64,000 nt of DNA from an uncultured Acidobacteriota bacterium (GTDB lineage Bacteria > Acidobacteriota > Terriglobia > Bryobacterales > Bryobacteraceae): assembly GCA_902826605.1 (NCBI GenBank), contig CADEFM010000009.1, forward strand, positions 124,001 through 188,000, in the 5' to 3' direction. Every line of letters starts with the position of its first letter. Positions within the stretch are counted from its first letter, which is position 1. This document shows, piece after piece, positions 36,169-42,921 of this stretch. The position numbers and the translations under genes were made by a program. Under the pieces are notes generated by a model. That model saw only the letters and a program-made list of their open reading frames with translations, was not told the origin of the DNA and did no database searches.

Positions 36169-36537
36169 TCACAGTAAGATGCTGTTATTAACTACAGGCC
36201 AGCAAAGCTCTCGCCGGTCAGGATGGCTTAGGTTACGACGAAGTACTTCCTCGAACCAGTTCGCGGCATCGCGAAAGAAGCGCAGCCTCTGAAGGCTAAG
36301 CGCTACGTTGTACGCGGCGGCGGAGTCCTTTGGATTAAGTTGTGCCGCATCAAAGTTTTCCGCGCGCGCCGCAGCGGTGATCGCATCCGCGGCGGACTGC
36401 GGAATCGCGCCCGTTCGCGCCTCGGCACGCGCTAAGGCAGCCTCGAAATCAAGCATGGCCTGAAGAACGGAATGGTCGGCGAAGAGATCGGCCAGCGGCT
36501 CAGTGGTAGCGAGAGCGTCCTTCAGGCGAACGGGCAT
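36169..36537 (-). pseudogene. pcaB 5' fragment fused to a TPR remnant
   Basis: One 122-residue frame. Residues 1-65 copy the start of PcaB (PVRLKDALATTEPLADLFAD), with a few differences from the intact gene. From residue 66 the sequence becomes NPKDSAAAYNVALSLQRLRF and RDAANWFEEVLRRN, which reads as one and a half TPR helices of another protein, and it then ends in a short unrelated tail. The junction at 36342/36343 is the end of the direct repeat. The chimera is not expected to have PcaB activity, as all active-site regions are missing. The frame starts at the duplicated pcaB ATG and could still be expressed from the native upstream region. Confidence 0.75.
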
Positions 36538-36570
36538 GCAACTATATTAGTGAAAGTGGTGGGCGGTCAC
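36343..36570. repeat. Right direct repeat: pcaB 5' end plus tRNA-Val 3' end
   Basis: Second copy of the 33311-33542 repeat. On the right it continues into the intact tRNA-Val gene, while the left copy continues into the complete pcaB gene. Thus the tRNA and the pcaB start once lay next to each other, and the island sits between two copies of that junction. About ten substitutions in 228 aligned bases make the copies clearly non-identical. Confidence 0.9.
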
Positions 36571-36633
36571 AGGATCGAACTGTGGACCTCGTGCTTGTAA
36601 GGCACGCGCTCTAACCGGCTGAGCTAACCGCCC
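36557..36633 (-). tRNA. tRNA-Val (TAC), CCA encoded
   Basis: Reverse complement folds as a full cloverleaf: acceptor GGGCGGT/ACCGCCC, D arm GCTC-GAGC, anticodon stem CGTGC/GCACG around CTTACAA, anticodon TAC (valine GTA), T arm with TTCGATC. Discriminator A and encoded CCA are present. Its 3' end is duplicated at 33533-33542, showing it served as a recombination or integration site. Confidence 0.95.
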
Positions 36634-36729
36634 GGAGAAAGTGCCGAGAACGATCGTACTCAGGATAACACCGCACATTAGGCTTGGAACCAAACCCGCC
36701 ACCCCGGCATCCAAGAGATGAGGCCAGCT

Positions 36730-36924
36730 ATGAAAGCCATCGCAGAAGTGAGCGCGCAACGCCGGGCGATATTGGACGAATACCGCATCGCCTTACGGCT
36801 GTGGAGTGAAACCAAAGCACTCTACCCGACCGATTCCGACGAGGTGGCGCGCGTGACTAAGCATCTGATGGAACTGGAAACCATGGCTTTGGCGCTGCGG
36901 AATGAGAAGTTAGCGGCCAACTAA
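36730..36924 (+). CDS. Small helical hypothetical protein
   Basis: 64 residues from ATG 36730 (68 from ATG 36718), highly charged and helical: KAIAEVSAQRRAILDEYRIA, LWSETKALYP, then DEVARVTKHLMELETMALAL. No domain recognised. The composition and codon choice look coding. It runs divergently from tRNA-Val and precedes the NfeD gene by about 115 bases. May be a small regulator or structural protein; nothing supports a specific role. Confidence 0.5.
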   Translation: MKAIAEVSAQRRAILDEYRIALRLWSETKALYPTDSDEVARVTKHLMELETMALALRNEKLAAN

Positions 36925-37038
36925 CGCCGGGTTCGCGCGCGCCGCCCGCGGCGTTCGCTGTGCGATAATCATGCTTCCCAAGTACCCGGGGCGGTTTTCT
37001 CCGGCAGCGTAAGGCAGGTGCGTGTGGATTTCCTCGCG

Positions 37039-37467
37039 ATGAACTGGTGGAGCTGGCTGATCATCGGCCTCATCTTGATGGCCCTCGAAGCCGTCACGCC
37101 CGGCGGATTCTTCGTCATTTTTTTCGGCGTGGGCGCGGTGATCGTAGGCCTCATGGAAGCCGCCGGACTGCACATGCCGCTGGCTTTGCAGGGCGTGGTC
37201 TTCGTGGCCACTTCCGTGGCTGCCATTTTGGTCTTCCGCAAGCCTCTGCTGGCGCGCTTCAACAAGACCACCCCCAAGGGACACGTGGACGCCATCGCCG
37301 GGGAAACCGCGCACGCGCTGGACGATATTCCGGCGGGCGGCTTCGGCAAGGCGGAATTGCGCGGCACGGCGTGGAATGCGCACAACGTCGGCGATGCGCC
37401 CATCGCGCGGGCTTCCCGGTGCCATGTGGAACGCGTGGATGGGCTGACCTTGAACGTGCGCGCTTGA
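37039..37467 (+). CDS. NfeD-like membrane protein
   Basis: 142 residues from ATG 37039 (a GTG at 37018 is also in frame). Three hydrophobic segments (WWSWLIIGLILMALEAVTPGG; FFVIFFGVGAVIVGLMEA; LALQGVVFVATSVAAILVF) precede a C-terminal OB-like domain (IAGETAHALDDIPAGGFGKA, LRGTAWNAHNVGDA), the NfeD pattern. NfeD proteins work with stomatin/prohibitin-like partners in membrane microdomain or protein quality functions (family knowledge). The adjacent gene, 16 bases on, encodes just such a partner, so they form a pair. Short NfeD1b type, without the N-terminal protease domain. Confidence 0.9.
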   Translation: MNWWSWLIIGLILMALEAVTPGGFFVIFFGVGAVIVGLMEAAGLHMPLALQGVVFVATSVAAILVFRKPLLARFNKTTPKGHVDAIAGETAHALDDIPAGGFGKAELRGTAWNAHNVGDAPIARASRCHVERVDGLTLNVRA

Positions 37468-37483
37468 ACTTCGGAGGATACAC

Positions 37484-38422
37484 ATGTTGGATAGCGTGAG
37501 TGGAAGTATCGTCGTAGTAGCGGTGTTGATCCTGCTCGCCGTCATCATTTTGGCCAAGACCGCCATTGTGGTGCCGCAGCAAAGCGCCTTCGTGGTGGAG
37601 CGGCTGGGCAAATTTGCCGGCGTTCTCGATGCGGGCTTCCACATTCTGACGCCGTTCGTGGACGTGGTGCGCTACAAGCATTCGCTCAAGGAGCGCGCCC
37701 TCGATATACCGGAACAGATCTGCATCACTCGCGATAACGTTCAGGTGGGCGTGGACGGAATTCTATACCTGAAGGTGCTCAATCCGGAGCGCGCCAGCTA
37801 CGGCATCTACGACTTCATCTTCGCCATCACCCAGCTTGCGCAAACCACGCTGCGGTCGGAGATCGGCAAAATCGATCTCGACAAGACATTCGAAGAGCGC
37901 GGGGCGATCAACGTTTCCGTGGTAGGCGAGCTGGACAAGGCCACTGAGCCATGGGGCGTTAAAGTGCTTCGCTATGAGATCAAGAACATCAACCCGCCCC
38001 AAGACATTCTGTCCGCCATGGAAAAACAGATGCGCGCCGAGCGCGAAAAACGCTCCGTCGTATTAACGTCGGAAGGCGTGCGCGACGCCGCTGTCAACAC
38101 GGCCGAGGGCGAAAAACAGAAGGCCATTAAGGCGTCGGAAGGCCGCAAACAGCAGCAGATCAACGAAGCCGAGGGTCAGGCGGCGGCGATTTTGTCGATT
38201 GCCACCGCCACCGCCGAGGGCATCCGCCGCATCGCGGCCTCCATCCAGGACCCCGGCGGGTATCAAGCCGTTCAGTTGCGCGTGGCCGAGCAATATATCA
38301 ACGAATTCGGAAAGCTCGCCAAGGAAGGAAATACGCTCATTGTCCCGGCAAACTTGAGCGACGTGGGTTCGCTGATCGCCACCGCGATGACCGTGATTCG
38401 CCGGGGCGACGGAAACGCGTAG
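37484..38422 (+). CDS. SPFH/Band 7 protein (paraslipin, QmcA-like)
   Basis: 312 residues. An N-terminal membrane anchor (VVVAVLILLAVIILAKTAIVV) is followed by the Band 7/SPFH domain (VPQQSAFVVERLGKFAGVLDAG, FHILTPFVDVVRYKHSLKER, DNVQVGVDGILYLKVLNPER) and a coiled-coil tail rich in Glu, Lys and Ala (EKQMRAEREKRSVVLTSEG, EGQAAAILSIATATAEGIR). Such proteins oligomerise on the membrane and interact with NfeD and proteases (family knowledge). RBS GGAGG is seen at 37472-37476. It is translated 16 bases after nfeD, and forms a two-gene unit that ends before the convergent minus-strand gene at 38428. Confidence 0.92.
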   Translation: MLDSVSGSIVVVAVLILLAVIILAKTAIVVPQQSAFVVERLGKFAGVLDAGFHILTPFVDVVRYKHSLKERALDIPEQICITRDNVQVGVDGILYLKVLNPERASYGIYDFIFAITQLAQTTLRSEIGKIDLDKTFEERGAINVSVVGELDKATEPWGVKVLRYEIKNINPPQDILSAMEKQMRAEREKRSVVLTSEGVRDAAVNTAEGEKQKAIKASEGRKQQQINEAEGQAAAILSIATATAEGIRRIAASIQDPGGYQAVQLRVAEQYINEFGKLAKEGNTLIVPANLSDVGSLIATAMTVIRRGDGNA

Positions 38423-38427
38423 GCCGT

Positions 38428-39195
38428 TCAACGCACGCGTTTGAGCCAAGCACCTGGCCAATAAGTTACGTTTTTCGTCAGAGGACCCGCGCGATTTGCC
38501 CAGGCGGGCTGCTCTTCCACGAAGTCAGCGTGCCGGGCTGCGAATTCACGCGCGGCGGTTAAGGGGTTGTCGGTCGCCCACTCGGGCTGAGCGCGCGGGA
38601 CGTCGGCCAGATCGTGCATGATGCCATCGGTGGCGATGATGTAAGAGCCGGGCGTCACCAGCGGGGCGTACTTTTCCAATTCGCGCGACACGTGCTCCCG
38701 CGAATGGCCGGAATCCAGAATCACAAGCACGGGCGCGGCTCCGGCCACTTCCGCGGCAACTTGGGCGACAATCGCGGCGTCCGCGGAATCCCCTTCAATA
38801 AGCCTGATCCGCTTGGCGAGTGCATGGGAGCTAAGCGCTCCGCTCACGGCTGCGGGAATCTCGCGGTCAATGCCGATGACGCGTCCAGCTCCGAGTGCCT
38901 CCATGAGGGATGCGTGAAACAGCAACGAGCCGCCCTGGTACACTCCCGTTTCCACGATCACCTCGGGACGCAGACGGTAAATAACTTCCTGCAGCCGGAG
39001 CAAATCCTCCGGCAACTGAAGAATGGGCAGACCGAACCAACTGAAGTTGTGATAGTAGGCCAGGCTCCAGCCCACACGCACCCATTGACGCGAGATTTCC
39101 TCGAAGGCTTCTTTGGTGTAGAGCCCAAAATTGGTTTCTTCGCCGTCTGAAACGTACGCGAGCGTAGCGGCGGTAGTGTCAATGACGATTTTCAT
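38428..39195 (-). CDS. CmcI-like class I SAM-dependent methyltransferase/hydroxylase family protein
   Basis: 255 residues. VETGVYQGGSLLFHASLMEA and RVIGIDREI match the nucleotide-binding start of the CmcI family (cephalosporin hydroxylase, Rossmann fold like SAM methyltransferases); VLVILDSGHSREHVSRELEKY and GSYIIATDGIMHDL are further family marks. Members occur in polysaccharide and secondary-metabolite clusters, often as sugar methyltransferases; the hydroxylase label is historical. No biosynthetic neighbours are seen here. It lies between the QmcA-like gene (converging) and the phosphatase gene on the same strand, 24 bases downstream of it. Confidence 0.8.
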   Translation of the reverse strand: MKIVIDTTAATLAYVSDGEETNFGLYTKEAFEEISRQWVRVGWSLAYYHNFSWFGLPILQLPEDLLRLQEVIYRLRPEVIVETGVYQGGSLLFHASLMEALGAGRVIGIDREIPAAVSGALSSHALAKRIRLIEGDSADAAIVAQVAAEVAGAAPVLVILDSGHSREHVSRELEKYAPLVTPGSYIIATDGIMHDLADVPRAQPEWATDNPLTAAREFAARHADFVEEQPAWANRAGPLTKNVTYWPGAWLKRVR

Positions 39196-39219
39196 GAGCT
39201 ACGCGTGCCAGCCGGAGGC

Positions 39220-40905
39220 TTACGATTTCTTGACCACAACAACAGTGATGTCGTCGCCCTGCGGTGCGCTTTCGGCGAAGCGTGTGACTTCCGCATGAAT
39301 GGCGTTCATAATGGCAGCGGCCGTGCGGTCCTTCATGCCGTTGACGAATTCCATCAGATGCTCTTCTCCGAACTCTTCATCCTTCGGGTTTGCGGCTTCA
39401 GTGACACCGTCGCTATAAAGCACTAGGACGTCGCTGGGCTCCATTTTTACCTTGGATTCCGTGTATTGCGCCATGGGCATAATTCCCAAAATCATGCCGC
39501 CGCCTTCCAGTTGCTCCACCGAGCCATCTCCGCGGAATAGCAGTGGAGGATTGTGGCCGGCGTTGGTGAAGACGATCTCGCCCGTCAGCGGATCGGCAAT
39601 CAGCATGAAGAACGTGATGAAGCGGTTGTCGGGACAGCTTGCGGACGTCGACTTATTCAGGCGCGTGATCTTCCGCGCCAGATCGTCGCCCTCTTCAAAC
39701 AGCACTTTGACGCGAGCCTGAAGGCTCGACATCAGCAAGGACGCGGGCATGCCCTTGCCCGCCACGTCGCCCACCATCACAGCAATCCGGCCGTCGGGAA
39801 ATGTCAAATAATCGTAATAATCGCCGCCGACCGTGCGGCACGCCAAGGTACGTCCGGCGATGTCCACGCCATTGATTTTGGGCGATGCAGAGGGCAATAG
39901 CCCCATCTGAATATGCGCGGCCTGTTCCAGTTCCTTGGACATGGCGCGCTCCATCACTTCCACTTCATTGAGGCGCGCGTGTTCGATGCGGATAGCCGCC
40001 ACGTTGGCCATGACGGTGAGCAGATTCAGGTCCTCTCGGGTAAAGGCGCGAATGAGGTCGGGCGAATCCAAGTAGATGAGACCGATCACATGTTGGGTGG
40101 TTTGCAGGGGCACCGCGATCATGCTGCGCACCTTCTGCTGCACGATGCTCATCTGATCTTTCAGACCCTGATCGAGCATCGTGTCCTGCACCAGCACGGA
40201 GGCCTTATCCTTCATCACGCGGTGGCGGACGGTGTTGGAAATTTTGAAGCCCGCGCCGCGGGAGGCCCGGACGACCAGATCCTCCCCTTCGAGCGTCATC
40301 AACACGCCGCGCCCGGCCATGACGGCTTCCATGGAGAGATCCATGATCACTTCGAAGAGCTCATGCAAAGGACGATGTCCTGCCAATTCCCGCCCCGCGC
40401 GGATCAGCGCCTGCATTTGCGGATTGCCTTGAATCAGGGAGGTCTTGTCCAGGGCTCCGGCGCCGCCTGGGCCCAGCACCACGTCCAGATTCGCCACCAC
40501 GGTTGTGGAACCGCTGGAGAATGTATCCTGCTCCACGAATTGGACTTTATTGGGCTTACGAACGGTGGTAATGTCGGCATCGCCTGCCGAAAGCTCTAGC
40601 GTCAAATGCCCTACGACCACCCGATCCCCAACCTTGAACGGCATGGGTTGTTCCAGCCGGTCGCCATTGAATACCGTGCCGTTCTTGCTACCCAGATCCT
40701 CCACCTGCCAACCGCTGGGGGTGCGGCTGATGGCCATGTGCTGTCGCGAAAGGCCGGAATCGTCCGGATAGCAAAGCTGGCAAACACTGGAGCGGCCAAG
40801 GGTAATTCGGTCCCGGTCGAGCGGAACGTAAATGACCTTGCCCTCCGAATCCCGAACGATGATATCGCGCGGCGTTGCGGTCTCAGTCTGCGCGGTAGGG
40901 GCCAC
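39220..40905 (-). CDS. FHA-GAF-PP2C phosphatase (RsbU-like)
   Basis: 561 residues in three domains. FHA (about 20-110): ITLGRSSVCQLCYPDDSGLSR and the SKNGTVFNG phosphothreonine-binding pattern. GAF (about 175-320): MQALIRAGRELAG, SMIAVPLQTTQHVIGLIYLD. PP2C-type SpoIIE/RsbU phosphatase (about 335-560): GGDYYDYLTFPDGR, VGDVAGKGMPASLLMSSLQ, TNAGHNPPLLFRGDGS, LYSDGVTEAANP and GDDITVVVV with the metal-binding Asp residues in place. It probably dephosphorylates an anti-anti-sigma factor or similar in a partner-switching system; FHA suggests control by Ser/Thr kinase phosphorylation. No kinase or STAS gene lies beside it. Confidence 0.92.
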   Translation of the reverse strand: MAPTAQTETATPRDIIVRDSEGKVIYVPLDRDRITLGRSSVCQLCYPDDSGLSRQHMAISRTPSGWQVEDLGSKNGTVFNGDRLEQPMPFKVGDRVVVGHLTLELSAGDADITTVRKPNKVQFVEQDTFSSGSTTVVANLDVVLGPGGAGALDKTSLIQGNPQMQALIRAGRELAGHRPLHELFEVIMDLSMEAVMAGRGVLMTLEGEDLVVRASRGAGFKISNTVRHRVMKDKASVLVQDTMLDQGLKDQMSIVQQKVRSMIAVPLQTTQHVIGLIYLDSPDLIRAFTREDLNLLTVMANVAAIRIEHARLNEVEVMERAMSKELEQAAHIQMGLLPSASPKINGVDIAGRTLACRTVGGDYYDYLTFPDGRIAVMVGDVAGKGMPASLLMSSLQARVKVLFEEGDDLARKITRLNKSTSASCPDNRFITFFMLIADPLTGEIVFTNAGHNPPLLFRGDGSVEQLEGGGMILGIMPMAQYTESKVKMEPSDVLVLYSDGVTEAANPKDEEFGEEHLMEFVNGMKDRTAAAIMNAIHAEVTRFAESAPQGDDITVVVVKKS

Positions 40906-41080
40906 GGACCTAGATTATCATCCATGCGCGTATTCCGGAAATCTTAAACCCGCCGATAGTACTTGGTAGCAGAAGAGGACGACCGTCTGGAGTACCGGCA
41001 GTTTGTACTTGACCTGGCGGTGACCGATCCTCCAAAATAGCGGTACCGGGTAGAGACGCAGTTGGCCAGAAGGAGAGCGC

Positions 41081-42286
41081 TTGCTTTTTGAAATCTCTAG
41101 GCGCTTGGCGCGTTACACGTTCATTGTGATGGCTGCGCTCTTAGGCGCGACCGTTTGGCTCAATGCCGCGGTTCCAGTCAAGCATGTCTCCCGTGGCGTG
41201 AAGTCCTCGGTGCGCAAAACCTCCATCAGGCCCAAAGGCGTGGCGCTTGCGTTGCGGCGGGGGCGGGCGGCAAGAACCGGGGTGGCGCCCTCCAGGCGAG
41301 TTCCATCGCGCGGACCCTGGCGTGTTCCCACGTATGCCGATTCCGCGGAAGGCGACCGCACCGACGGTGAGGATCTTCTCGTCCGGCGGGCCGCTGTCGA
41401 AGGCTTAGGTGAATTCAATGGGACCGTGGTAGTGGCGGAGCCGCACACGGGGCGGATCCTGACCATTGTCAATCAAAAGCTCGCTTTCAGAGATGGCTAT
41501 CAGCCTTGCTCGACGGTCAAAGTTCCCGTGGCGCTCGCGGCGTTGAGTGAGGCCGTCGTAGAGCGCACAACACCGCTTCGCGTCTGGGGTCACCCTCCTC
41601 TCGCGCTGACACAAGCGCTGGCGATTTCGAACAATCAGTACTTTGCGAGCCTGGGTGAGAAGCTCGGTTTCGAGCGCATGAGCTATTACGCGCGGCTTTA
41701 CGGGCTGGGCGAAAAAGCGGGTTTGGATATCGAAGGCGAGCAAGCCGGCATTCTGCCTTCCGCGCCTCCCCGCAATGGCATGGGCATGATGACCAGCTTC
41801 GGCGATGGCATCACGCTGACGCCTTTGGAACTCGCGGCCTTGGTAGGCGCCGTGGCCAACGGCGGCACGCTGTACTATTTGCAGTACCCCCGCACCCGTG
41901 AGGAAGGCGAGAACCTGATACCGCGCGTGAAGCGGCACCTGGATATTGAACCGCTCATCCCCGAAATCACGCCTGGCATGATGGGCGCCGTGGAATACGG
42001 CACCGCCCGCCGAATTGGTTTCGACGCACAGCATCCCATTTACGGTAAGACGGGCACGTGCACGGACGCGCGCTCCCCCACGCACCTGGGCTGGTTTGGG
42101 TCCTTTGCCGACCGGGACGGCCAGCGCCTGGTGGTGACCGTGCTATTGACCGGCGCGCATGGTGTTAGCGGACCGGCGGCAGCCGGCGTGGCGGGAAACG
42201 TTTACAGAAATCTGGACGCCGCCCAATATTTCTCCCGCAAACGTGAACAGTCGCCTGTGGCGCTGATCGGCAATCCGGCCCCCTAG
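41081..42286 (+). CDS. Compact penicillin-binding transpeptidase
   Basis: 401 residues, start TTG 41081 after AAGGAGAG. One N-terminal membrane helix (13-30), a basic linker (residues 35-85) and a transpeptidase domain with the three catalytic motifs: S144-TV-K147, S183-N-N185 and K323-TG. It probably cross-links peptidoglycan in the periplasm. The distance between SxxK and SxN (39 residues) is shorter than usual for class B PBPs, and no dimerisation or PASTA domain is present, so it is a minimal transpeptidase, in the group of PBP-like proteins often called D,D-transpeptidase catalytic domain proteins. It ends 4 bases past the convergent PaiB-like gene's stop. Confidence 0.85.
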   Translation: MLFEISRRLARYTFIVMAALLGATVWLNAAVPVKHVSRGVKSSVRKTSIRPKGVALALRRGRAARTGVAPSRRVPSRGPWRVPTYADSAEGDRTDGEDLLVRRAAVEGLGEFNGTVVVAEPHTGRILTIVNQKLAFRDGYQPCSTVKVPVALAALSEAVVERTTPLRVWGHPPLALTQALAISNNQYFASLGEKLGFERMSYYARLYGLGEKAGLDIEGEQAGILPSAPPRNGMGMMTSFGDGITLTPLELAALVGAVANGGTLYYLQYPRTREEGENLIPRVKRHLDIEPLIPEITPGMMGAVEYGTARRIGFDAQHPIYGKTGTCTDARSPTHLGWFGSFADRDGQRLVVTVLLTGAHGVSGPAAAGVAGNVYRNLDAAQYFSRKREQSPVALIGNPAP

Positions 42287-42921
42287 GACCTTTCGCGCAT
42301 CAACTCCGCCACTTCCCGAGCTTCGTCCGAATCTAGGTCTGTCAATGCCTCGATGACTCCAGCGCGGTCTTGCGCCGGGCGGTTCTGACTCATCTTCCAC
42401 TTGCCTTCCAAGCGCTCAATCACAATTTCTACGCCGACGATGGCCCTCAGCAAGCTCGCGATGAAGTCCGCAGGCGCGTCCTCAACGCTCCAAGGCATCG
42501 CGCGGCCTTGTTCCTGGGAAGTGGTAAGCGTACGCACGTTCTCCAGCAGCCACGCAGGGTCTTCGATGACCCGCAAGGGGCCTGCCGCTTCCACCAAGAC
42601 ATAGTTCCAGGTGGGCACCCCTTTACCGTGCTCCTGTTTCGACGGGTACCATGCGGGCGAGATGTAATGCTGCGGTCCGCGAAAAATCGCGAGTGCGGAC
42701 ACGTGCTGCTGAACCGTGCTCCACTGGGGATTGCTCCGTGCCATATGCCCTCGTAAAATCCCGTGCGGGGCGCTGCCGGGATCATGCAGCAGAGGGATGT
42801 GACTGGTGCACAGCCCGTGCTCGCCCAAAGTCACCAACGTGGCCAACGGATGCTGCGCGATGGCGGCTCGCAGGACTTCCGGACGCCTTTCGCGGAAGTG
42901 CGATGGATTGTACATGTTCAT
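42283..42921 (-). CDS. PaiB-like FMN-binding regulator
   Basis: 212 residues. Typical PaiB features: MYNPSHFRERRPEVLRAAI, LATLVTLGEHGLCTSHIPLL, LRGHMARSNPQWSTV, and the AIFRGPQHYISPAWYPSK block (pattern of FMN-binding split-barrel proteins), then VPTWNYVLVEAAGPLRVI. PaiB represses sporulation or protease genes in Bacillus, and its relatives bind flavin (family knowledge). The ATG at 42921 overlaps the stop of the ABC-F gene (ATGA, 42918-42921), so translation is coupled; in-frame Met at 42915 is a further candidate, and a longer frame at 42957 lies inside the upstream gene. Role here unknown. Confidence 0.85.
   Translation of the reverse strand: MNMYNPSHFRERRPEVLRAAIAQHPLATLVTLGEHGLCTSHIPLLHDPGSAPHGILRGHMARSNPQWSTVQQHVSALAIFRGPQHYISPAWYPSKQEHGKGVPTWNYVLVEAAGPLRVIEDPAWLLENVRTLTTSQEQGRAMPWSVEDAPADFIASLLRAIVGVEIVIERLEGKWKMSQNRPAQDRAGVIEALTDLDSDEAREVAELMRERS

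Larger units (their letters stand above)
33543..36342. mobile_element. Small genomic island abutting tRNA-Val
   Basis: 2.8 kb between direct repeats that end in the 3' end of tRNA-Val, a frequent target of site-specific integrases. GC is lower than in the flanks: 24 of 60 bases at 34321-34380 and 29 of 60 at 35461-35520, against 40 of 60 at 32521-32580. Contents are an unrecognised gene, an operator-like inverted repeat, a frameshifted gene, a terminator, a HEPN-motif protein and a TPR remnant. No integrase, transposase or IS ends are visible, so it is either a decayed integrated element or a recombination product carrying a second copy of the pcaB start. Confidence 0.65.

Noticed and set aside
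35886..36191. A plus-strand reading of 101 codons over the end of the island
   Set aside because: Arg/Ser-rich low-complexity composition without family features, overlapping the HEPN start and the TPR remnant; taken as a shadow.
33543..36342. Possible IS element or CRISPR array in the island
   Set aside because: No transposase, no terminal inverted repeats at the island ends, and no regularly spaced repeats were seen.
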